This document shows positions 7,435-12,410 of a stretch of DNA of 12,871 bases, one piece after another. Numbering within the stretch: the stretch's first letter is position 1; each line of letters starts with the position of its first letter. The position numbers were made by a program, and so were the translations under genes. The notes under the pieces were generated by a model, which was given only the letters and a program-made list of their open reading frames with translations, had not been told where the DNA came from and did no database searches. Source of the DNA: Halobacteriales archaeon QH_10_70_21 (GTDB taxonomy: Archaea; Halobacteriota; Halobacteria; Halobacteriales; Haloarculaceae); contig PXQM01000116.1 in assembly GCA_003021325.1 (NCBI GenBank), positions 1-12,871 on the forward strand, written 5' to 3'.

Positions 7435-8517
7435 GTGCGCCTGCTCGCGACGACGAACGGCGGCCTCGAGTCCGTGACAAGCGCCGAGCTCGCCGACCTC
7501 GTCGGCGCCGACGCCGACCGGCACCACCGCGGCGTCGTCGTCTTCGAGGGGCGCCGGACGGACGTCTACGACCTCCACTACCGCTCGCGGACCTGCCACC
7601 GGGTCATGGAGGTGCTGGTCGACGGCACCGTCACCGAACTCGAGGACGTCTACCGCCTCACGCGGAGCGTCGACCTCGCGGCCCACCTTCCGGTCGAGTC
7701 GTTCGGCGTCGTCGGGACGCGGCACGGCGGCCACGAGTTCACCAGCGTGGACGTCGCCGAGCGGGTCGGGCAGGCCGTCATCGACGGCTACCGGGCGGCG
7801 ACGGGCGAGCGGCTCCCGGTCGACCTCGACGACCCGACCGTCCGGCTGGAGGCGTACCTGTACGACGACCGGTTCACGCTGGCGGTCGACCTGACGGGCG
7901 ACTCCCTGCACAAGCGGCCCTACCGGGTCTGCGAGCACGACGCGCCGCTGCGCGGGACGCTGGCGTCCTCGATGCTCCGGCTGGCGGGTTACGGGGCCGG
8001 CGACCGGCTCGTCGACCCGATGGCGGGGTCGGCGACCATCCCTATCGAGGCCGCGCTGGCGGCGACCGACCGGGTGCCGCGGCCGGACCTCGACCCCGCC
8101 TTCGCCGTCCTGCCGCGGTACGACGCCGCGCGGTTCCGCGAACGCCGGGCCGACCACGAGCCCCGCGACCCCGACCTCGACGTCGAGGCCCGGGAGCGCC
8201 GCGCGAAGTGGCGCCGCTGTGCCCGGGTCAACCGCGAGGCCGCCGACCTGGAGGACGAGATCGACGTCGTCGAGGCCGACGCCCGGGCGGCGAGCCTCGA
8301 GGCCGACTGCGTCGTCACGAACCTGCCGTTCGGCGTCCGCGTCGATGAGGACCTGCGGGACCTCTACGGCGCCGTCGCCGACCGCGCCCGCGAGGGGTCG
8401 GTCGGCCGGCTGGTCGCGCTCACGACCAGGCCCGACCTGCTCCCGCTGGCGTTCGTCGACCGCCACGACATCCCGTACGGTCGCCTCGACGCCACCATCG
8501 TCGTCTGGGAGCCGTAG
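7435..8517 (+). CDS. THUMP-domain tRNA (guanine-N2)-methyltransferase, Trm14/TrmN-like
   Basis: The gene encodes 360 residues from a GTG start; no ATG precedes the conserved N-terminus 'MRLLATTNGGLESVTSAEL'. Domains in order are an N-terminal ferredoxin-like plus THUMP RNA-binding region (about 1-155), the linker 'GDSLHKRPYRVCEHDAPLRG' (155-174) typical of the family, and a Rossmann-fold methyltransferase. Motif I is 'LVDPMAGSATIPIEAA' (192-207) and motif IV is 'TNLPFG' (295-300), the N-x-P-F-G signature of exocyclic-amine methyltransferases. Characterised archaeal relatives methylate N2 of G6 in tRNA. Motif I reads SAT where the family usually has SGT, a Gly-to-Ala change close to the S-adenosylmethionine site. 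The exact target base is inferred from family; a 23S rRNA (RlmL-like) target is less likely. The zinc-ribbon gene upstream gives no functional link. Confidence 0.85.
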   Translation: MRLLATTNGGLESVTSAELADLVGADADRHHRGVVVFEGRRTDVYDLHYRSRTCHRVMEVLVDGTVTELEDVYRLTRSVDLAAHLPVESFGVVGTRHGGHEFTSVDVAERVGQAVIDGYRAATGERLPVDLDDPTVRLEAYLYDDRFTLAVDLTGDSLHKRPYRVCEHDAPLRGTLASSMLRLAGYGAGDRLVDPMAGSATIPIEAALAATDRVPRPDLDPAFAVLPRYDAARFRERRADHEPRDPDLDVEARERRAKWRRCARVNREAADLEDEIDVVEADARAASLEADCVVTNLPFGVRVDEDLRDLYGAVADRAREGSVGRLVALTTRPDLLPLAFVDRHDIPYGRLDATIVVWEP

Positions 8518-8555
8518 GTTGACGACCGTCCGCAATGATCGTCCGCCTTCGGTAT

Positions 8556-8563
8556 CTTTATGA
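8556..8563 (+). promoter_or_regulatory. Strong TATA-like box driving the small-protein region
   Basis: CTTTATGA sits in a distinctly AT-rich 40-base stretch just after the methyltransferase gene. Transcription should start about 26 bases on, near 8585-8588, exactly at the ATG of a 20-residue ORF (8587) and inside a tandem palindromic element. It is one of the clearest promoters in the window. It would drive the leader peptide and the 68-residue protein that follows. Confidence 0.6.
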
Positions 8564-8588
8564 ACAATCGTGTAATACAGCGGTGTAT
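8564..8588. promoter_or_regulatory. Tandem ACA-N4-TGT element (candidate operator) abutting the TATA box
   Basis: Two copies of ACA-N4-TGT occur at 8564-8573 and 8577-8586 with a 13-base period. The second is extended to ATACA-GCGG-TGTAT (8575-8588), a 5+5 inverted repeat. The element begins right after the TATA box and covers the predicted transcription start, the classic position for an archaeal repressor site. The cognate regulator is not evident in the window. The element is seen directly; its role is inference. Confidence 0.45.
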
Positions 8589-8649
8589 GCGAGACGCCAC
8601 ACGCGTCCGCGGTTCGACGCTCGCGCTCGCCGTCGGTGTACGCCCCTGA
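8587..8649 (+). CDS. Possible leaderless 20-residue peptide
   Basis: An ATG at 8587 opens a 20-codon frame (MRDATRVRGSTLALAVGVRP) ending in TGA at 8647-8649. The start falls within a base or two of the predicted transcription start, so it could be translated from a leaderless mRNA. The peptide is basic and mildly hydrophobic, unlike the acidic haloarchaeal proteome, so it may be a regulatory upstream ORF or chance. It precedes the 68-residue ORF by 49 bases. Such a short ORF cannot be validated by sequence alone. Confidence 0.22.
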   Translation: MRDATRVRGSTLALAVGVRP

Positions 8650-8698
8650 TTCTCGCCCGACAGTACCGACGACGAACGCCGAACGACACACACGACAC

Positions 8699-8905
8699 AT
8701 GAGCACTGGACCCGCACCGACGCACGACCCGCAGACGACCACCCGAACGACCGAGATAGCCGCCCGCGGACGGACCGACCCGTGGGCCGCGACCGACGGG
8801 ACCGACCCGGCTCCCGCTGCTGCACGGGCCCCGCGGCAGTTCGAGCCGCTCTCGCTGGCCCGCATGCGGAACCTGGTTGACGACGAGAACGCCTACTGTA
8901 GCTGA
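8699..8905 (+). CDS. Small 68-residue protein of unknown function
   Basis: ATG at 8699 to TGA at 8903-8905 encodes 68 residues. The first 45 are rich in Pro, Thr and Ala and probably disordered. The last 23 look ordered: 'FEPLSLARMRNLVDDENAYC' followed by Ser, with a predicted short amphipathic helix and a penultimate Cys. I do not recognise the family. An in-frame GTG at 8636 would add 21 residues, but no ribosome-binding site supports either start. The ORF is co-oriented with, and 54 bases ahead of, the cytochrome-molybdopterin gene, which has its own TATA box. The layout, a long variable N-terminus with a compact C-terminal end carrying a Cys, is compatible with an adaptor or a modified peptide precursor, but nothing in the window encodes a maturation enzyme. 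It may also be a spurious GC-rich ORF. Confidence 0.42.
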   Translation: MSTGPAPTHDPQTTTRTTEIAARGRTDPWAATDGTDPAPAAARAPRQFEPLSLARMRNLVDDENAYCS

Positions 8906-8930
8906 CCCCGGCGGCGACCGCGACCGAACC

Positions 8931-8936
8931 TATTAG
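8931..8936 (+). promoter_or_regulatory. TATA-like box for the cytochrome b-molybdopterin gene
   Basis: TATTAG is centred about 27 bases before the ATG at 8960, the distance expected for a leaderless transcript. It stands out in otherwise GC-rich sequence. It supports ATG 8960 as the start and suggests the gene is transcribed independently of the small ORF upstream. Confidence 0.6.
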
Positions 8937-8959
8937 CGACTCGCGTCCCTTCATCCGGT

Positions 8960-10024
8960 ATGGACTGGCCAGCGTGGCTGACCGCGCCGAGCCCGCGCGT
9001 CCTCGACGGCTCGCTGCTCGTCGGCGTCGCCTTCGTCCTCGCGACCGGAATCGTGGGCCTCTACTCCGGGCGGCCCAGCCGGGCGTGGGTCTTCCTCACC
9101 CACGGGCTCGGCGGGCTGGTGCTGGCCGGGCTGGTCGGGCTGAAGCTCCGGCGGGTCCGCCCCCGGCTGCGCGGAATCCGCCACAGCGCCGTCGTCGCGC
9201 TCTCGGCGCTTCTGGCCGTCGTCACCGTCGGTGCCTTCGCCTCCGGTGTCGCCTGGGTGTTCGGCGCCTCCCTCGACCTCGGCCCCTGGGGGCTGCTGAA
9301 CCTCCACATCGGGCTCGGGCTCGTCGTCGCCGGGCTGCTGGCCGTCCACCTCCTGTCGCGCTTCCGGCTCCCCTCGCGGGCCGACTTCGAGGGGCGGCGG
9401 ACCGCACTCCGGTACACCGCCGCCGTCGTCGCCGGGGCGGCGGTCTACCGGCTCCAGGGCACGGTCAACGGCGCCCTCGAGACGGCCGGCGCCGAGCGCC
9501 GCTTCACCGGCTCCCGGGAGACGGGCAGCGACGACGGCAACGCCTTCCCGGTGACCAGCTGGGTGGCCGACGACCCCGACCCCGTCGGCGTGGCGTCGTG
9601 GTCGCTGACCGTCGACGGTGCCGTCGCCGAGCCGATGGACCTCGAGTACGCCGAGCTCGCCGCCGACGACGAGCGCCGCGCGCTGCTCGACTGCACGAGC
9701 GGCTGGTACTCCGAGCACGACTGGCGCGGCGTCGACGTCGGGTCGCTGCTGGACGCCGCCGACCCCGACGAGAGCGCGGCGTGGGTCTCCTTTCGCTCGG
9801 TCACCGGATACCGGTGGAGCCTGCCGATCGAGGAGGCCCGCGACGCCCTGCTGGCGACGGCCGTCGACGGCGAGCGGCTCGGCCACGGCCACGGCTTCCC
9901 GCTGCGACTCGTCGCCCCCGGCCGTCGCGGCTTCCAGTGGGTCAAGTGGGTCGAGGAGGTCCGGGTGACCCGCCGCCGGGACCACGCCGAGCGGGTCGCG
10001 ATATTCGTCAGCGGCCTCCGGTAG
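8960..10024 (+). CDS. Membrane-bound molybdopterin oxidoreductase fused to a four-His b-type cytochrome domain
   Basis: The 354-residue protein has an N-terminal membrane part and a C-terminal sulfite-oxidase/YedY-type molybdopterin domain. Four hydrophobic helices (about 15-37, 43-63, 75-101, 110-132) are followed by a fifth (about 150-166). His48 and His116 fall near one membrane face, His75 and His130 near the other, as expected for two b hemes. The basic loop 'KLRRVRPRLRGIRH' (62-75) places the N-terminus inside by the positive-inside rule. The catalytic domain (about 195-354) has the Mo-ligand candidate Cys245 in 'LLDCTSGWYSEHDWRGVDVG', plus 'GFPLRLVAPGRRGFQWVKWV' (312-331), typical of the fold. 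'EGRRTALRY' before helix five resembles a twin-arginine motif. The role is inferred as quinone-linked oxidation or reduction of a small substrate (sulfite or methionine-sulfoxide-like) outside the membrane. The gene converges on the UPF0201 gene with 21 bases between stops. Confidence 0.85.
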   Translation: MDWPAWLTAPSPRVLDGSLLVGVAFVLATGIVGLYSGRPSRAWVFLTHGLGGLVLAGLVGLKLRRVRPRLRGIRHSAVVALSALLAVVTVGAFASGVAWVFGASLDLGPWGLLNLHIGLGLVVAGLLAVHLLSRFRLPSRADFEGRRTALRYTAAVVAGAAVYRLQGTVNGALETAGAERRFTGSRETGSDDGNAFPVTSWVADDPDPVGVASWSLTVDGAVAEPMDLEYAELAADDERRALLDCTSGWYSEHDWRGVDVGSLLDAADPDESAAWVSFRSVTGYRWSLPIEEARDALLATAVDGERLGHGHGFPLRLVAPGRRGFQWVKWVEEVRVTRRRDHAERVAIFVSGLR

Positions 10025-10045
10025 CGTCGCCGCCGGCGCTGTCGT

Positions 10046-10459
10046 TCAGGAATCGGGGTCGACCGGGGTCCCGTCCTCCGTCGGCGGCGCGACGTGGTCG
10101 ACGTAGCTCTCGACGTCCGGCTCGGTCACCCGCACGCGGACGTGGATGTCGCCCAGCTCGCTGTCGTCGCCGACCGCGAAGTTGACCACGCCGCGGAAGG
10201 CCGCCTGCTTCTTCAGCCGGAAGCTGAACGTGTCACCCTCCTGTCCCGAGAAGAAGGCGCCGCGGGCCGTGTCGAGGATGGCCTGCTCGTGGAGCCGCTC
10301 GGAGAACGCCTCCATCGAGTGGCAGGTGGCGACGAGTTCGCCCGGGTACGACTCGATTTCGGCCTCCGGGAAGAGGTTCCGAACCGCGTCGGCGACGCGG
10401 TCCGTCACCTCGGTGTCGTTGACCGGCGCCGTGACCTGGACGTCGACGCTGTATATCAT
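10046..10459 (-). CDS. UPF0201-family RNA-binding protein
   Basis: This 137-residue protein belongs to the archaeal UPF0201 family of predicted RNA-binding proteins. It opens 'MIYSVDVQVTAPVNDTEVTD', continues with 'AVRNLFPEAEIE', and has the diagnostic 'LHEQAILDTARGAF' and 'TFSFRLKKQAAFRGVVNFAV' segments. The family is thought to adopt a dsRBD-like or ribosomal-protein-L5-like fold; no reaction is established. Its ATG at 10459 overlaps the TGA of the upstream UPF0200 gene (ATGA), so the two are translationally coupled. The acidic C-terminal tail is ordinary for haloarchaea. This kinase-like plus RNA-binding pairing is recurrent in archaea and suggests a shared role in RNA or nucleotide metabolism, which remains inference. 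Confidence 0.9.
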   Translation of the reverse strand: MIYSVDVQVTAPVNDTEVTDRVADAVRNLFPEAEIESYPGELVATCHSMEAFSERLHEQAILDTARGAFFSGQEGDTFSFRLKKQAAFRGVVNFAVGDDSELGDIHVRVRVTEPDVESYVDHVAPPTEDGTPVDPDS

Positions 10460-10992
10460 CCGAGCACCTCCCGAACCTGCTCGCGGAACTCCTCGAGCGT
10501 TCCGGTGTTGTGGATAGTGCGGTCGGCCCGCTCCATCGCGTCACCGAGGCCGAACCCGAGTTCGCGCTCGTCTCGCACAGCGAGGCTCTCGCCGTCGTCG
10601 CCGACGTTGTCTCGGCCCCGCTCGCCGACCCGCTGCCGCCGGAGCTCGAACGGCGCCTCGATGCTGACCAGCAGAAAGTCCTCGCCGAACCGCTCCTCGA
10701 AGACCTCGACCTCGACGTCCGAGCGGATGCCGTCGACGAGAACGGTATCGGCGTCCGCCAGCGCCGCCTCGACGTGCGGCAGCGACGCCTCGGCGATGGC
10801 CGTCGGTCCGTTCTCCTCGCGGAGCGCCTGGGCCACCGCGCCGTGGTGCTCGGCTGGGTCCAGCCCCCGGTCGCGGCACGCTTGACGGATGACGTCGCCC
10901 ATCGTGACGGCCGGGACGCCCAGCTCCTCGGCGACGGTCGCGAACTCGCCCTTGCCGCTGCCGGCCAGCCCGACGGTTCCGATGACTCGCAT
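10456..10992 (-). CDS. UPF0200-family P-loop nucleotide kinase-like protein
   Basis: The 178-residue protein is a small P-loop NTPase of the archaeal UPF0200 group, related to dephospho-CoA and adenylate kinases. It has Walker A 'GLAGSGKGE' (8-16), 'VTMGDVIR' (29-36) as substrate-binding segment, 'VLVDGIRSDVEVE' (84-96) as the Walker-B-like region, 'LVSIEAPFELRRQR' (108-121), and a lid 'RDERELGFGLGDAMERAD' (140-157) followed by 'IHNTGTLEEF'. The phosphoryl acceptor is unknown; true dephospho-CoA kinase activity should not be assumed. The ATG at 10992 is about 29 bases after a TATA-like box, consistent with a leaderless transcript. It is the first gene of a two-gene operon with the UPF0201 gene. 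Confidence 0.9.
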   Translation of the reverse strand: MRVIGTVGLAGSGKGEFATVAEELGVPAVTMGDVIRQACRDRGLDPAEHHGAVAQALREENGPTAIAEASLPHVEAALADADTVLVDGIRSDVEVEVFEERFGEDFLLVSIEAPFELRRQRVGERGRDNVGDDGESLAVRDERELGFGLGDAMERADRTIHNTGTLEEFREQVREVLG

Positions 10993-11016
10993 TCACCGAC
11001 GGTAGTCCGAGCGGCC

Positions 11017-11026
11017 GCTTAACGGC
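11017..11026 (-). promoter_or_regulatory. TATA-like box for the UPF0200-UPF0201 operon
   Basis: On the minus strand the stretch reads GCCGTTAAGC, with TTAA at 11019-11022. Its centre is about 29 bases before the ATG at 10992, placing transcription initiation at or just before the start codon. It is modest in AT content but correctly placed. No other candidate lies in the neighbourhood. Confidence 0.5.
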
Positions 11027-11186
11027 TTTGTTCGGCGGTCCGTGCGCGAGGGGGTCCCACGGCGCTCGCGAAGCCGTGTCCCGCTCTCGTGGCAACCCGG
11101 TGACGACCGGCGGACACGTCGCGCGGGTCGGATAGCGCGTCGGGCCGGCAGCGGAATCCATCCGGACGTCCGGTCACTCCGCAACC

Positions 11187-11192
11187 TCTATT
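11187..11192 (+). promoter_or_regulatory. TATA-like box for the tRNA-Arg gene
   Basis: TCTATT lies about 30 bases before the first base of the mature tRNA at 11219. It is the only AT-rich patch in the roughly 190 bases between the TATA box of the divergent UPF0200 gene and the tRNA. The distance suits an archaeal tRNA promoter with a very short 5' leader. Confidence 0.45.
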
Positions 11193-11218
11193 CGGTTCGG
11201 CACAGAAACCGACGACGA

Positions 11219-11322
11219 GGGCACGTAGCTCAGTTCGGATAGAGCGTCGGACTTCTATCCGTACCCGGTCCCCGGTGCGGGAAGACATCCGACGGTCGTG
11301 GGTTCGAATCCCACCGTGCCCG
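11219..11322 (+). tRNA. tRNA-Arg, anticodon UCU, with a 29-nt intron
   Basis: The gene folds into a complete cloverleaf. The acceptor stem is GGGCACG/CGTGCCC (11219-11225 with 11315-11321), discriminator G at 11322, and CCA is not encoded. The D stem is GCTC/GAGC, and the anticodon stem is TCGGA (11247-11251) with TCCGA (11288-11292). The T arm is GTGGG-TTCGAAT-CCCAC (11298-11314). The anticodon TCT is at 11254-11256, so the tRNA reads AGA and AGG. Arg identity is supported by C35, A20 and G73. An intron after position 37 (11258-11286) must be removed, leaving 75 nt. Spacing from the TATA-like box suggests a dedicated promoter. The gene lies upstream of a compositionally disturbed region, fitting the common use of tRNA 3' ends as integration sites. 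Confidence 0.97.
11258..11286 (+). other. Archaeal tRNA intron with canonical bulge-helix-bulge splice sites
   Basis: The intron is 29 nt, inserted between tRNA positions 37 and 38. The precursor forms the standard motif: a three-base bulge TAT (11256... shifted to 11256-11258 as T-A^T), a four-base central helix CTTC (11252-11255) with GAAG (11281-11284), and a three-base bulge ACA (11285-11287, cut AC^A). The intron itself closes with CCGTACC (11259-11265) and GGTGCGG (11274-11280) around an eight-base loop. tRNA splicing endonuclase would recognise it without help from accessory factors. Confidence 0.92.
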
Positions 11323-11447
11323 CTGCTGCGAACTGCTGTGAGCAGCGACGGCACCCGGGGTCGAGCCCGCGAGGTCGCAGCCCGAAAGGCGAAGGTGTAG
11401 GTCCCCCGGGACGGCTCGTGGCGGAACGCCAGGTCGGGCGGAGACGG
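11323..11447 (+). other. Gene-free GC-rich stretch after tRNA-Arg with many possible stems; possible structured RNA
   Basis: No convincing ORF lies here. Several perfect complements do: CTGCT/AGCAG around GTG (11333-11345), CCCGGGG (11354-11360) with CCCCGGG (11404-11410), CGAGCC (11362-11367) with GGCTCG (11413-11418), GCCCGA (11380-11385) with TCGGGC (11434-11439), and the hairpin TGGCG-GAA-CGCCA (11419-11431). The second and third pairs cross, so they would form a pseudoknot. T-rich tracts follow from 11448 and could terminate a transcript. I recognise no known RNA family: no SRP, RNase P or box C/D motif is present. In GC-rich DNA some of these complements are expected by chance. Confidence 0.3.
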
Positions 11448-11455
11448 ATTTTGAG

Positions 11456-11519
11456 GTGTGAATAAATTTGGTGGTTTTTAGCTATTTTCTTATTTATTTC
11501 GGCCTTTCTTTATTCACAC
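11456..11519. repeat. 64-base AT-rich element bounded by an 11-base perfect inverted repeat
   Basis: GTGTGAATAAA (11456-11466) and TTTATTCACAC (11509-11519) are perfect reverse complements with 42 bases between them. The 60 bases 11461-11520 hold only 17 G or C (28%), against 70% or more in neighbouring genes. The spacer has T-runs (including TTTTT at 11475-11479) that could end transcription from the tRNA side. It could be a terminator, a small non-autonomous element with terminal inverted repeats, or a remnant of integrated DNA. No target-site duplication is obvious. Confidence 0.6.
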
Positions 11520-11542
11520 GCATACAGAATAGGCTATTAGGA

Positions 11543-11550
11543 CATATATA
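11543..11550 (+). promoter_or_regulatory. TATA-like sequence after the AT-rich element
   Basis: CATATATA, followed closely by a second AT-rich patch (GTTTTATT, 11556-11563), lies ahead of the small ORF at 11591. The second patch is about 31 bases before that ATG, compatible with a leaderless start. Because the whole area is AT-rich, these matches are less discriminating than elsewhere in the window. Confidence 0.35.
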
Positions 11551-11590
11551 CGGAAGTTTTATTCCCCGTCCCCCAGTTTGTGCGAGTGCA

Positions 11591-11719
11591 ATGTCCGCAA
11601 GCCACCGCCCGTACGCGGGGTCCGCCGGTTCGGTGCCACCTGCCGGTCGTAGTCGTCCGACGTCGGAGGGCTCCGCCGACCGGAACGGTCTCGTGGAGGT
11701 GAGACGCCACGCCCGGTAA
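11591..11719 (+). CDS. Doubtful 42-residue ORF
   Basis: ATG at 11591 to TAA at 11717-11719 would encode a basic, Arg/Ser/Gly/Pro-rich 42-residue peptide beginning 'MSASHRPYAGSAGSVPPAG'. It has no recognisable domain, signal or metal motif. Its basic, low-complexity composition is unusual for a haloarchaeal protein. The only support is placement downstream of two AT-rich TATA-like patches. Chance is the most likely explanation, but a small DNA- or RNA-binding peptide cannot be excluded. The bases after it, up to the lipoprotein promoter, hold no gene I can support. Confidence 0.2.
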   Translation: MSASHRPYAGSAGSVPPAGRSRPTSEGSADRNGLVEVRRHAR

Positions 11720-11931
11720 CACCCATCTGGTTCGACCTGCCATCAAGTCCGGCGACGCTGGCCTCGTCGCCGGCCCGGTCCCGTGCACCGGTGTACTCCT
11801 GCCTCGGCCACGCGCGACCCCGTCGGCGACCTGCCCGCCGCGAGGGTCGCATCCTGCCGCCGGCGCCTCCGCCTCGCCGGCGGAAGAACTCTTGTAACGT
11901 CTCTCGTGCAGTTCCACAGACCGATGCGAGC

Positions 11932-12408
11932 ATGCGCCGCCGGAACTGCCTCCGGACGCTCGCCGGAGCCGGACTCCTCGGGACGGCGGGCTGCGTCGGG
12001 GTCGTCCGCGACCTGCGGGCGGGGGCGACCATCGACGCGCCGCAGGCCGCGATGGTCGACGAGCGGTTCGGCGTCGTCGTGACCGACGTCGACGCCGAAG
12101 AACCGGTCTGGGTGGAGGCCCGCACCGGGGACGGCGCCGGCCACGCCTGGTTCGGGCGGAGCCTGTTCGAGCCGGACGACGGCCGAATCGAACTGCGGGA
12201 CGCGCGGCCGGTCCAGGGAACCTGCGAGGAGCCCGACCGGATGAAGCTCCTCCGGTCGATGCAGCCCGCCGACCCCGACCAGGGGTTCTGTGCGACCGAC
12301 CAGCGGACCCGGGCGGTGACCCTCAGCGTCCTCCCCGACGAGCGCGACCCGTCCGCGCTGGCCGAGGCGACGCTCGACCGGCACGTCGCCGCCCCGGACG
12401 TGAGCTGA
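11932..12408 (+). CDS. Tat-type lipoprotein made of a lone acyl-CoA thioesterase/BAAT N-terminal domain, probably truncated
   Basis: ATG at 11932 gives 158 residues. The N-terminus is a Tat lipoprotein signal: Arg2-Arg3-Arg4, hydrophobic 'LAGAGLLGTAGC' and Cys21 as lipidation site. The rest matches the N-terminal immunoglobulin-like domain of the acyl-CoA thioester hydrolase/BAAT family: 'TIDAPQAAMVDERFGVVV', 'EEPVWVEARTGDGAGHAWFG', 'FEPDDGRIELRDARPVQGT' and 'MKLLRSMQPADP' near 110. In complete members an alpha/beta-hydrolase domain with the catalytic Ser/Cys follows; here the frame stops at TGA 12406-12408, in the linker between the domains. The base composition changes sharply just there. 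It therefore lacks the catalytic half and is either a truncated gene or a binding-only surface protein. CTTGTAAC at 11890-11897 is a possible TATA box. In-frame starts farther upstream would bury the signal peptide and are rejected. Confidence 0.72.
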   Translation: MRRRNCLRTLAGAGLLGTAGCVGVVRDLRAGATIDAPQAAMVDERFGVVVTDVDAEEPVWVEARTGDGAGHAWFGRSLFEPDDGRIELRDARPVQGTCEEPDRMKLLRSMQPADPDQGFCATDQRTRAVTLSVLPDERDPSALAEATLDRHVAAPDVS

Positions 12409-12410
12409 AC

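Noticed and set aside
7186..8865. A 559-residue minus-strand frame opposite the THUMP methyltransferase.
   Set aside because: It is a mirror of a well-supported gene, rich in Arg, Val and Gly, without motifs, and it crosses the promoter region at 8556.
11298..11322. A duplicated tRNA 3' end that would define attachment sites.
   Set aside because: I found no second copy of the T-arm/acceptor sequence in the window.
11791..11931. An upstream in-frame extension of the BAAT-domain lipoprotein.
   Set aside because: It adds 47 Arg/Pro-rich residues ahead of a complete Tat lipobox signal, which must be at the N-terminus to work.
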